A stretch of DNA of 64,000 nucleotides, from the NCBI RefSeq assembly GCF_011039175.1, contig NZ_JAAKEN010000011.1, forward strand, positions 35,529 to 99,528, in the 5' to 3' direction. Below are positions 53,421 to 59,023 of this stretch, one piece after another. Position numbers and translations under genes: made by a program. This DNA is from Slackia sp. ZJ119. Its GTDB lineage: Bacteria; Actinomycetota; Coriobacteriia; Coriobacteriales; Eggerthellaceae. Each line of letters starts with the position of its first letter. Position 1 is the first letter of the stretch. The notes beneath the pieces are model-generated. The model was not told the origin of the DNA, did not search any database, and was given only the letters and a program-made list of their open reading frames with translations.

Positions 53421-53599
53421 AGGGTTCAAGTCCGAAAGCGCCGAAAAGTCACAAGGCACGGCGGGGCAGAGGTGGAATCTGTCCCGCCGGCCTTCAGCGA
53501 TGGCATGCATAGTGCTCCCATGGATGCTGATACGTTATTGGAATGTCGCTGACCTGGTAGTATCAGAAAAAAACTTTTGTGATGGCGGCGGAAAAAAAC

Positions 53600-53628
53600 T
53601 TGTGCAGAAGACCCGATTTCGATACACT
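53600..53628 (+). promoter_or_regulatory. Predicted sigma-70 promoter downstream of the giant gene
   Basis: TTGTGC (53600-53605), a 17-nt spacer and TACACT (53623-53628) predict a start near 53635. Just upstream is a direct repeat GAAAAAAACTT (53566-53576 and 53591-53601, period 25 nt) that could be an UP-like element or operator. It would drive the small ORF and stem-loop array that follow. Confidence 0.5.
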
Positions 53629-53691
53629 ATGACAGGTCCGAGACAGTCTGAAAGGCTGCCGCCGTCTGGAGGTTGGAAAGGAGTGGTCCTC

Positions 53692-53796
53692 ATGAACAAG
53701 CAAACAGCAAACTCCTTGCTTTTCGTGGCGGCTGTTCTGAAAGCCTCCGCGTGTCGTTGGCGGCGTTTGGACGACGACAAATGGGCGGGCACCTAA
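53692..53796 (+). CDS. Putative 34-aa small protein
   Basis: ATG at 53692 follows AAAGGAG (53677-53683) by 8 nt, and the frame stops at TAA 53794-53796. The peptide starts MNKQTANSLLFVAAVL, has a short hydrophobic stretch, and ends in a charged RWRRLDDDKWAGT tail. A good promoter and ribosome-binding site support it, but the length is near the noise level and I know no homologue. It could instead be a leader peptide for the structured RNA downstream. Confidence 0.4.
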   Translation: MNKQTANSLLFVAAVLKASACRWRRLDDDKWAGT

Positions 53797-53903
53797 CTTC
53801 TCGTGCCTGTTCTTCTCCTCTTCGCTTATCTGCGTTCTTGAAAGCCCTGCCGGGTTGTGCATTGTTGTGCGCTCGGTCGGGACGAGGACGTTAGATAGGA
53901 AAA

Positions 53904-54080
53904 GGCGCCCCGATTGTTGTTGTGTGCATCGAGGCGCCCCCTGGCCTCACACGCTGAATCCTGCGCAGTAGTGAGGTAATCCCGCCGGGTACTGCACAGC
54001 TCGGCGGGTTTCTCTTGGCAGAGTCCCTCCTCTGTCAAGAGTATTCAGGCAAGGGCATGCCTGCTTCGGCGGGCATGCCC
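53904..54080 (+). other. Array of five consecutive stem-loops (possible ncRNA or 3' regulatory region)
   Basis: Arms: GGCGCCCCGAT/ATCGAGGCGCC (53904-53914/53928-53938), CCTCAC/GTGAGG (53945-53950/53971-53976), CCCGCCG/CGGCGGG (53981-53987/54002-54008, then a T-rich tail), CTCTTGGCAGA/TCTGTCAAGAG (54012-54022/54031-54041, one G-U) and GGGCATGCC/GGCATGCCC (54053-54061/54072-54080). No credible coding frame covers this stretch. The third hairpin looks like a plus-strand terminator. The first has a T-run only on the minus strand. Confidence 0.6.
53981..54016 (+). terminator. Predicted intrinsic terminator
   Basis: A 7-bp GC stem (CCCGCCG / CGGCGGG) is followed directly by TTTCTCTT. It would end the transcript started near 53635, giving an RNA of about 380 nt. 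Confidence 0.6.
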
Positions 54081-54145
54081 CCAAGGCTACATATATTATA
54101 CCTCTTTTTCGGTCTGATAGTGCTATGAAATGAACCGCGCGGCCC

Positions 54146-54173
54146 TTGCCAGGAGTATAAGTTGTGGTAATCT
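54146..54173 (+). promoter_or_regulatory. Promoter of tRNA-Pro
   Basis: TTGCCA (54146-54151), 16 nt, TAATCT (54168-54173); the tRNA begins 14 nt further on. Confidence 0.6.
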
Positions 54174-54187
54174 AACTCAGTCGTAGT

Positions 54188-54264
54188 CGGGACGTGGCGC
54201 AGTCTGGTAGCGCGCCTGCTTTGGGAGCAGGATGTCGCAGGTTCGAATCCTGTCGTCCCGACCA
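54188..54264 (+). tRNA. tRNA-Pro (TGG)
   Basis: A complete cloverleaf: acceptor CGGGACG paired with CGTCCCG, anticodon loop TTTGGGA giving anticodon TGG, T-arm GGTTCGAATCC, and an encoded CCA end (54262-54264). 77 nt. Confidence 0.97.
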
Positions 54265-54347
54265 TTGCGACTGCTTGCCTTGAGCGCCCCGTTTCAACCG
54301 CTGATGGATTATTCTCCACAGCGCCCCAAGTACGGCCGGCCTTGGGC

Positions 54348-54353
54348 TATAAT
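54348..54353 (+). promoter_or_regulatory. -10 box of tRNA-Gly
   Basis: A perfect TATAAT lies 14 nt before the tRNA-Gly 5' end. No convincing -35 is visible, so the gene could also be co-transcribed with tRNA-Pro. Confidence 0.45.
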
Positions 54354-54367
54354 ATTGAACTCCAATC

Positions 54368-54441
54368 GCGGCTGTGGTTCAATGGTAGAACCTGAGCCTT
54401 CCAAGCTCATGACGCGGGTTCGATTCCCGTCAGCCGCTCCA
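54368..54441 (+). tRNA. tRNA-Gly (TCC)
   Basis: A complete cloverleaf: acceptor GCGGCTG/CAGCCGC, anticodon loop CTTCCAA giving TCC, T-arm GGTTCGATTCC, encoded CCA at 54439-54441. 74 nt. Its 3' end is partly duplicated at 54608. Confidence 0.97.
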
Positions 54442-54458
54442 GAAACAGCAAGGCCACC
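54419..54458 (+). repeat. Direct repeat copy 1 (tRNA-Gly 3' end plus terminator arm)
   Basis: This 40-nt stretch is identical to 54608-54647, with an offset of 189 nt. It spans the T-loop, 3' acceptor, CCA and the left arm of the terminator. Confidence 0.9.
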
Positions 54459-54475
54459 GACCCGGTGGCCTTTTC
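54450..54475 (+). terminator. Terminator of tRNA-Gly
   Basis: GGCCACC/GGTGGCC stem, 5-nt loop, then TTTT, directly after the tRNA. Confidence 0.8.
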
Positions 54476-54512
54476 ATCGTCGGGGGACTCCGAGGAATCG
54501 AACCCGAGAGGG

Positions 54513-54560
54513 GGCTTTCCGTCAAGCGAAAGCGCCTTTCGGCGCTTTCGCAGGAAAGCC
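54513..54560 (+). repeat. Long hairpin between the tRNA-Gly repeats
   Basis: A perfect 11-bp inner stem GCGAAAGCGCC / GGCGCTTTCGC with loop TTTC (54526-54551) lies inside an outer stem GGCTTTCC / GGAAAGCC (54513-54520/54553-54560). Just left of it, AATCGAACCC (54497-54504 region) is the reverse complement of a tRNA T-arm, suggesting a tRNA-derived repeat element. Confidence 0.75.
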
Positions 54561-54584
54561 GGCCGAGCGCTTGCGCGAGGTCCC

Positions 54585-54609
54585 AAAAATCTGCCGCAGG
54601 CAGATTTTT
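54585..54609 (+). terminator. Terminator-like hairpin before the second repeat copy
   Basis: A perfect 11-bp stem AAAAATCTGCC / GGCAGATTTTT with a 3-nt loop; A-run and T-run make it potentially bidirectional. It abuts the duplicated tRNA 3' end exactly. Confidence 0.65.
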
Positions 54610-54664
54610 CGATTCCCGTCAGCCGCTCCAGAAACAGCAAGGCCACCAACGAGGTGGCCTTTTC
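54608..54664 (+). repeat. Direct repeat copy 2: duplicated tRNA-Gly 3' end with a second terminator
   Basis: 40 nt identical to 54419-54458, then a diverged but functional-looking terminator (GGCCACC/GGTGGCC at 54641-54659, TTTT). The 5' part of a tRNA is absent, so this is not a second gene. It is either an att-like remnant of an integrated element or a tandem duplication. Confidence 0.85.
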
Positions 54665-54705
54665 ATTGCCGGGGAACTTTGGGGAGCACTGATTGATTCC
54701 GCCAG

Positions 54706-54809
54706 CCCTGAATTCGCAGGACGGCGCCCGGAGGCTTCAGGTCTCGCTTGCGCTCGTCAGTGTGCGCACTCGGCCTTCAGCCCCCGGCATCCGTCCTGCG
54801 AATCCAGGG
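54706..54809. repeat. 26-bp imperfect inverted repeat
   Basis: CCCTGAATTCGCAGGACGG (from 54706, arm to 54731) is complementary to the arm 54784-54809, ending CCTGCGAATCCAGGG. There are a few mismatches and a 52-nt centre that is itself GC-rich. It lies just beyond the 3' end of the minus-strand radical SAM gene. It could act as its terminator structure or be a REP-like element; no T-run follows on either strand. Confidence 0.7.
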
Positions 54810-54842
54810 CAAGACGGCCTTCATCAGTGTTCCCCCGAGAAA

Positions 54843-56156
54843 TCAAGCCCGATCCTCATCCCTGAAGGCAAGCTGGTCCTTCACGGGCACAAGCGCCAGC
54901 TCGCGCACGACGGAGGCGCCGTCGTGCTGTTCGACGACGTTCACGGACACCACGGGCGCCACGGACGCTTCTTCCAGCAGCGGCAAATGCTGCGGGTGGA
55001 ACTGGATGGACGGCTCGTCCGGGTCGCGGACCCATGGTGCGCCGGCGGCCTGCAGAAGGCGCTCGGCTGTTTTCACGTCGCCGTCGAATACCTTCGCCGT
55101 CTTCCAGAAAAAGTCATCCTCATCTAACTTCCACAGAGCGTCGCTCAAGGCGGCGGCGCTGTTTTGCTGGAAGATCTGGGTGCGGTTCTTGTTTTCCAGC
55201 GAGCAGTAATGCACGCCGAGGGCCAGGCCCTCGTCAAGGGCGAATTCCACCAGCTCGAGGCAGGCCAGCTCGCTGCCGGCCACGGGCAGGCCGCCTGCGT
55301 AGGAGTAGTTGTAAGGGATGGCGAAAGGCGGGTTCGCGATACGAAAGCCGCGCTCGGCGAAGGGCTTCCAAGGCCCCATGGGGTAGCCGAACTCCAGCAG
55401 GTTGATGCCGAACGCACCGAGCCCGTCCATCGCCCGCAAAAGCTCCTTCATTTCGGCGACCGTGCCGGGGATGACGGGCATTTCCACCATCACTTGGGGA
55501 ACAAAGCGCTTTGCAAGCTTCATGCGCCGCAGGGCTTCTTCGGTCGCGCCTGCCTCGTCGGGCTTCACCGACAACCGCAGTTCGGTCAGTCCCGCGTCGC
55601 GCAGGCGCACGAGCAGCTTTTCGGTGAGGAAGTCGCCGTCGGTGTACAGGCGCAGGTGGGCCGCAGGCGCCTTTTCGTGGACGTGTGCGAGAAAGGCCAC
55701 GGCCTCGTGCGCGTGCAGCAAAGGCTCGCCGCCGGTGAGCGCCACGTGGGTCACGGGCGCGGGGCCTGCCAAAAAGCCGTCCAGCTCGCTTTGCCAGTCG
55801 GTTTTGAGGCGCCGCCCCTCTTCGTAGCCTGCCTGGTTCGCGTTGAAGCAGAAGTAGCAGCTGCGGTTGCAGGCCAGGGACAGATAGAACGTGCGGCTGC
55901 CCTCGTCGGTGGCGCAGGCTGCGCAGGCCGTCGAGAGCGGCCCCGACGAGATGCTCGCATCGCCGTTGCGAAACCGGGCGCCTTTCTGCGCCAGGCGCGT
56001 TTTCAAGGCGGCGCGTTCGGCGGCGTCGGCATGGCGCGGGGCGAAGTCGATGCCGGTCTGGTGCAAGGCGTCCACGTAGTCCTGCCCGATGGCGTCGTAT
56101 TCGGCCAGCCAAGCGGCCAGGGTGGGGCGGGTTTTGGCAATGTCGGCGTAGGTCAT
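54843..56156 (-). CDS. Radical SAM protein, function unassigned
   Basis: 437 aa. The cluster motif C96-x3-C100-x2-C103 (CNRSCYFC) and the GGEP motif at 142-145 (LTGGEPLLH) identify an AdoMet radical enzyme. A second Cys pair, CAAC at 78-81, lies before it. The C-terminal third (SIQFHPQHLPLLEEAS) shows no further Cys cluster, so no SPASM-type domain is evident. ATG at 56156 has AGGAG just upstream on the minus strand, and TATAAT at 56207-56212 (minus) could be its -10. It is divergent from the NrfD-like gene across 116 bp. No peptide substrate or partner gene is adjacent, so the reaction is unknown. Confidence 0.9.
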   Translation of the reverse strand: MTYADIAKTRPTLAAWLAEYDAIGQDYVDALHQTGIDFAPRHADAAERAALKTRLAQKGARFRNGDASISSGPLSTACAACATDEGSRTFYLSLACNRSCYFCFNANQAGYEEGRRLKTDWQSELDGFLAGPAPVTHVALTGGEPLLHAHEAVAFLAHVHEKAPAAHLRLYTDGDFLTEKLLVRLRDAGLTELRLSVKPDEAGATEEALRRMKLAKRFVPQVMVEMPVIPGTVAEMKELLRAMDGLGAFGINLLEFGYPMGPWKPFAERGFRIANPPFAIPYNYSYAGGLPVAGSELACLELVEFALDEGLALGVHYCSLENKNRTQIFQQNSAAALSDALWKLDEDDFFWKTAKVFDGDVKTAERLLQAAGAPWVRDPDEPSIQFHPQHLPLLEEASVAPVVSVNVVEQHDGASVVRELALVPVKDQLAFRDEDRA

Positions 56157-56272
56157 GGCGCTCCTGTCGGCGGGGGCGGGACGAAGGCTCGGCTGTCTGA
56201 AGCGCGATTATACGCGCTGTCCTAAGATTACTTTGCTAAAATGGCAGAAACCGCGTACGCGAAGGAGTGCCG

Positions 56273-57187
56273 TTGTTCGGATTCGCCATAGGCTGCTACC
56301 TCTTTTTGGGAGGGCTGGCCGGAGGCCTGGGGGCCGTGGCCAGCTGGGCGGCGCTGTGCGTGCCTGCTTCGGAGGTCTGCGAGCGGATCGGGGAAGGCTG
56401 CCGGCGCCTTGTCGGCGTCCCGCTGCTTGCGGCCTCGCTCGTCACCTTCGCATCGATGCTGTGCCTTCTGGCCGACGCTGCACGCCCCGAGGCCGTGGGG
56501 GCGCTGCTGGCCTCCCCACGGGCGAACATCCTCACCGTGGGCGCATGGCTGCTGGTGGCATTCGGCGCGGTCGGCGGGGCGCTGGCGCTATTTTGGCTCT
56601 ACGGGCGCCGCGTGCGCCACAACCGTCTGCTGTGCGCGGCCCACGGGGCGGCGCTTGCGCTGGGCGTGGCGGTGACGGTTTACTCGGCGCTCTACCTGGC
56701 CGGCATTCGCGCGGTGCCGCTGTGGCACTCGTGGTGGATCGTGCCGCTGTTTGTCGGCTCGTCGTTTGCGGCGGCCTGCACGCTGTTTGCAGCCATGGCC
56801 TTCTGCACCCATGTCGACGGGCTTTTCCCTGCCACGGTGCGCCGGGCGAAGGCGCTCGCCTTGCTGTTTCTCGCCATCGAAGCGGCCAGCGCGTGCGGGT
56901 TCGCTCTCGCGGCGCTTGCCGCGCCGAAAGCGGGCTCGTCGGCTGCGGCGGTCGCCTCTGCCGTCGAACTGCTTTTCGGGCCGAGCGCGTTTGTCTGGTG
57001 GGGAGGCTTTGCGCTGATAGGCATAGCGGGTTCGGCGTTCTTCGAGCTGGCAGGCGCACGCCGCCCGTCCGATCGGCGCATGGCCTGCGATTTTGCCATG
57101 ACGGCCTGCGCGTGCGCCTTGATGGGCACGTTTTCGCTGCGCATGAGCGTCATAATGGCCGGGGCGCATCCGGCGCTGGGCTTCTAA
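56273..57187 (+). CDS. NrfD/PsrC-family 8-TM membrane protein
   Basis: 304 aa with eight hydrophobic helices, beginning FGFAIGCYLFLGGLAGG, an N-terminal pattern typical of NrfD/PsrC quinone-interacting subunits, and ending with a SLRMSVIMAG helix. In this family the protein passes electrons between the quinone pool and an iron-sulfur subunit. No iron-sulfur subunit is adjacent. I chose TTG at 56273 because AAGGAG (56262-56267) gives 5-nt spacing; the GTG at 56267 overlaps that site. It heads a run with the GntR gene (30 nt) and the slipin gene. It may serve the DmsAB-like enzyme encoded 1.8 kb downstream, which lacks an anchor; that link is inference. Confidence 0.8.
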   Translation: MFGFAIGCYLFLGGLAGGLGAVASWAALCVPASEVCERIGEGCRRLVGVPLLAASLVTFASMLCLLADAARPEAVGALLASPRANILTVGAWLLVAFGAVGGALALFWLYGRRVRHNRLLCAAHGAALALGVAVTVYSALYLAGIRAVPLWHSWWIVPLFVGSSFAAACTLFAAMAFCTHVDGLFPATVRRAKALALLFLAIEAASACGFALAALAAPKAGSSAAAVASAVELLFGPSAFVWWGGFALIGIAGSAFFELAGARRPSDRRMACDFAMTACACALMGTFSLRMSVIMAGAHPALGF

Positions 57188-57217
57188 GAGGCACGCAAGG
57201 CAAGGAGAAGGAAGGTC

Positions 57218-57703
57218 ATGGGCCAGAAGGAAAAGAAGATCACGTTCGAGGCCGACGAGAACTCCACGCTGCCTTTGTGGGTGCAGCTGCGCAAGCGCAT
57301 CGCCTACCTGATCAGCTCGGGCTTCTTCGAGCCGGGCGACCAGCTGCCCAAAATCCGCGAGCTGGCAGCCGATCTCTCCATCAACTTCAACACGGTGAAC
57401 AAGGCGTATTTGAGCCTGCAGACCGACGGTTTGGTGAAGTCGGTCCGCGGCAAGGGGGCCTTCGTCACCGATCTGGCCACCCTGCAAAACGACGAGCCGA
57501 CCGACGAGGCCGAAGCGCTCATGGACGAGTGTCTGCGCGCTTGCCGGAATGTGGGACTCAGCTACGACGAGACGGTCTCGCGCATGCACGTGCGGGCCGC
57601 GCGCCTGAAGATGAAGGAGGCCGTTTCCACGCGCCGCCCGGATTCCAAGGTGATCGTGCTGTTCCCCGAAGACGAGGGCCGTGCAGCCGGGAAGGGGGCC
57701 TAG
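57218..57703 (+). CDS. GntR-family transcriptional regulator, YtrA-like
   Basis: 161 aa. A GntR winged helix spans about residues 15-85 (LPLWVQLRKRIAYLI, GDQLPKIRELAADL, FNTVNKAYLSLQTDGL, then G-K-G-A-F-V). It is followed by only about 70 residues that are helical. This matches the short YtrA subfamily, which lacks a large ligand domain. ATG at 57218 has an AAGGAGAAGGAAGG purine-rich site. It sits between the NrfD-like gene and the slipin gene (1 nt gap to the latter), so it probably autoregulates this operon, as YtrA-type regulators often do for membrane-protein operons. Confidence 0.9.
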   Translation: MGQKEKKITFEADENSTLPLWVQLRKRIAYLISSGFFEPGDQLPKIRELAADLSINFNTVNKAYLSLQTDGLVKSVRGKGAFVTDLATLQNDEPTDEAEALMDECLRACRNVGLSYDETVSRMHVRAARLKMKEAVSTRRPDSKVIVLFPEDEGRAAGKGA

Positions 57704-57704
57704 C

Positions 57705-58691
57705 ATGTGGCGAAACCCCCAGGCCGAGGCGGGTCGCTCCCGTCAAAACGCTTCCGCCCCCATCGCCGAGCGTGGCGTGCCTGCCACGACCGTGTCCGCC
57801 CCCGGCGAGCGCACCTCCGATTTCGGCGTCATGCTGTTCAGCGCTTTTGCGGCCGCCGTCGCGTTTGCCCTGGTGTGCGCGGCTGGATGGATGCTGGCCG
57901 GATCGTTTGCCTTCCCGGTGGCCGTCTGCTCGGTGCTTGCGGCCGTCTTGGTCGTCATGGCCGTGCACATCTCGCAGCAGTGGGAGCGCGTCGTGGTGCA
58001 GCGCTTCGGTCGCTTCAGCCGCGTGGCGGGCCCGGGCCTGTTCTTCACCATCCCCTTCATCGAGCAGACGCCCATCCGCATCGACTGCCGCACGCGTTTC
58101 ACCGCTTTCGGTGCCGAAGAGACCCTTACGGCCGACCTGGTGCCGCTTGACGTGGACGCCGTCATGCTGTGGATGGTCCACGACGCGAAGGCGGCCTGCA
58201 ACGAGGTGAGCGACTTTTCCGCCACGGTGGAGCTGGCGGCGCAGGCGGCCCTGCGCGACGCCATCGGCCGGCTCACCGCCGCCGAGGTGGCAATTCGCCG
58301 CGAGCAGCTGGACGTCGACATCCGGCAGATCCTGGAAGACGAGGCGTCCCAGTGGGGCATCTCCATCTTGTCGGTGAAGATCCGCAACATCCTGCTGCCC
58401 CAGGCCCTGCAAGACGTCATGAGCCTCGAGGCCCAAGCCGAGCAGCGCCGCAAGGCCCGCATCATCCTTATGGAGGCGGAGCAGGACATCTCGACCATGA
58501 TCGAGGGCGTGGGCGAGGCCTACGGCGGGGGAGACGCGGCCCTGCGACTGCGCCAGATGCACCTCATGTACGAAAGCGTCCGCGAAACCGGCGGCACCGT
58601 GGTGGTGCCCAGCTCCTTCAGCGAGGGCTTTGTGGAAAAAGCGTCTGACCAGCGGGCTGCCGAGGCGAAGGCGGCCTGCGCAAAGAAGTGA
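57705..58691 (+). CDS. Slipin/stomatin-like SPFH (band 7) membrane protein
   Basis: 328 aa. Two close hydrophobic segments (about residues 40-85) are followed by the slipin core: VVVQRFGRFSRVAGPGLFF, IPFIEQTPIRIDCRTR, VDAVMLWMVHD, then ILEDEASQWGISILSVKIR and RKARIILMEAEQD. Slipins scaffold membrane microdomains and often pair with an NfeD protease-like partner, which is not seen here. The ATG at 57705 follows GAAGGGGG by about 7 nt and the GntR stop by 1 nt. Translation from an in-frame GTG at 57681 is less likely. Expression is probably tied to the GntR gene. Confidence 0.9.
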   Translation: MWRNPQAEAGRSRQNASAPIAERGVPATTVSAPGERTSDFGVMLFSAFAAAVAFALVCAAGWMLAGSFAFPVAVCSVLAAVLVVMAVHISQQWERVVVQRFGRFSRVAGPGLFFTIPFIEQTPIRIDCRTRFTAFGAEETLTADLVPLDVDAVMLWMVHDAKAACNEVSDFSATVELAAQAALRDAIGRLTAAEVAIRREQLDVDIRQILEDEASQWGISILSVKIRNILLPQALQDVMSLEAQAEQRRKARIILMEAEQDISTMIEGVGEAYGGGDAALRLRQMHLMYESVRETGGTVVVPSSFSEGFVEKASDQRAAEAKAACAKK

Positions 58692-58821
58692 TCGCGGGCG
58701 CGGGGCGATCTGCCTGTGCCCTGCGAGTCGCCAGTTCGCAGAAGCGCTGTCCGGCCTCGAAAAACCGGTCCTTTCTGCAAGGGTCCGCACGACCCTAAAT
58801 TATTCTCAAATTAGATAATAA
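58692..58821. other. Intergenic gap between slipin gene and the dms control region
   Basis: No coding frame or RNA is recognised. An imperfect CTGCGA/TTCGCAG stem (about 58716-58742) lies early in it but has no T-run. The last 30 nt become AT-rich on entering the dms promoter region. Confidence 0.5.
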
Positions 58822-58852
58822 AATCCTAGGATTGATATTGTTATCCTAGGAT
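58822..58852. promoter_or_regulatory. Twin CCTAGG palindromic operators
   Basis: AATCCTAGGATT (58822-58833) and ATCCTAGGAT (58843-58852) are perfect palindromes. The 12-nt unit ATCCTAGGATTG is directly repeated with a 20-nt period, so both sites lie on the same face of the helix about two turns apart. The second overlaps the predicted -35 spacer. This is typical of a dimeric regulator; its identity is unknown. Confidence 0.7.
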
Positions 58853-58865
58853 TGCGCGTGATATA
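58838..58865 (+). promoter_or_regulatory. Predicted dms promoter
   Basis: TTGTTA (58838-58843), 16 nt, GATATA (58860-58865). The start would be near 58872, leaving a leader of about 150 nt before dmsA. Confidence 0.45.
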
Positions 58866-58872
58866 GTGCAGC

Positions 58873-59023
58873 CATCGAAACCAGCTGATTTCTCAAGAGG
58901 AGGGGAGACATCGGCGAACTGCCGCGATGCGAGCAGCCTGAAGATGCCGCACCTCCGAAGTTGGGCAGCGGAAGCCTCAAGGCCAGGGGCGTTCCGTTGT
59001 CATCCAACGAAAGGAGAGAGAAA
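58873..59023 (+). promoter_or_regulatory. Structured 5' leader of the dms operon (riboswitch candidate)
   Basis: The leader can form several stems: GGAGG with CCTCC enclosing CATCGGC/GCCGCGATG (about 58905-58955), an alternative CCGC/GCGG pairing, GGAAGCCTC/GGGGCGTTCC (about 58972-58996), and CGTTG/CAACG (58994-59009) directly before the AAGGAG site. Mutually exclusive pairing next to the ribosome-binding site is typical of regulatory RNA. Molybdoenzyme operons elsewhere carry Moco-RNA leaders, but I could not confirm that consensus here. Confidence 0.4.

Noticed and set aside
44304..53510. Minus-strand open frame of about 3,068 codons
   Set aside because: Its codon boundaries coincide with those of the giant gene on the plus strand, so it is open only because the sense gene avoids TTA, CTA and TCA. 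No protein family features; a codon-bias shadow.
54035..54319. Minus-strand ORF containing GTTGFEPATSCSQSRRA
   Set aside because: This is the well-known false protein produced by reading tRNA-Pro antisense.
54407..54649. Minus-strand ORF with LFLERLTGIE repeated twice
   Set aside because: It is the antisense of the tRNA-Gly 3' end and its duplicate; the repeat comes from the DNA repeat, not from a protein family.
54232..54696. Plus-strand ORF across tRNA-Pro 3' end and tRNA-Gly
   Set aside because: The reading frame runs through both tRNA genes (VRILSSRP, TRVRFPSAAP), a common spurious call.
56241..56291. 16-codon ORF (MAETAYAKECRCSDSP) overlapping the NrfD-like start
   Set aside because: ATG without a ribosome-binding site, in a different frame; likely chance.
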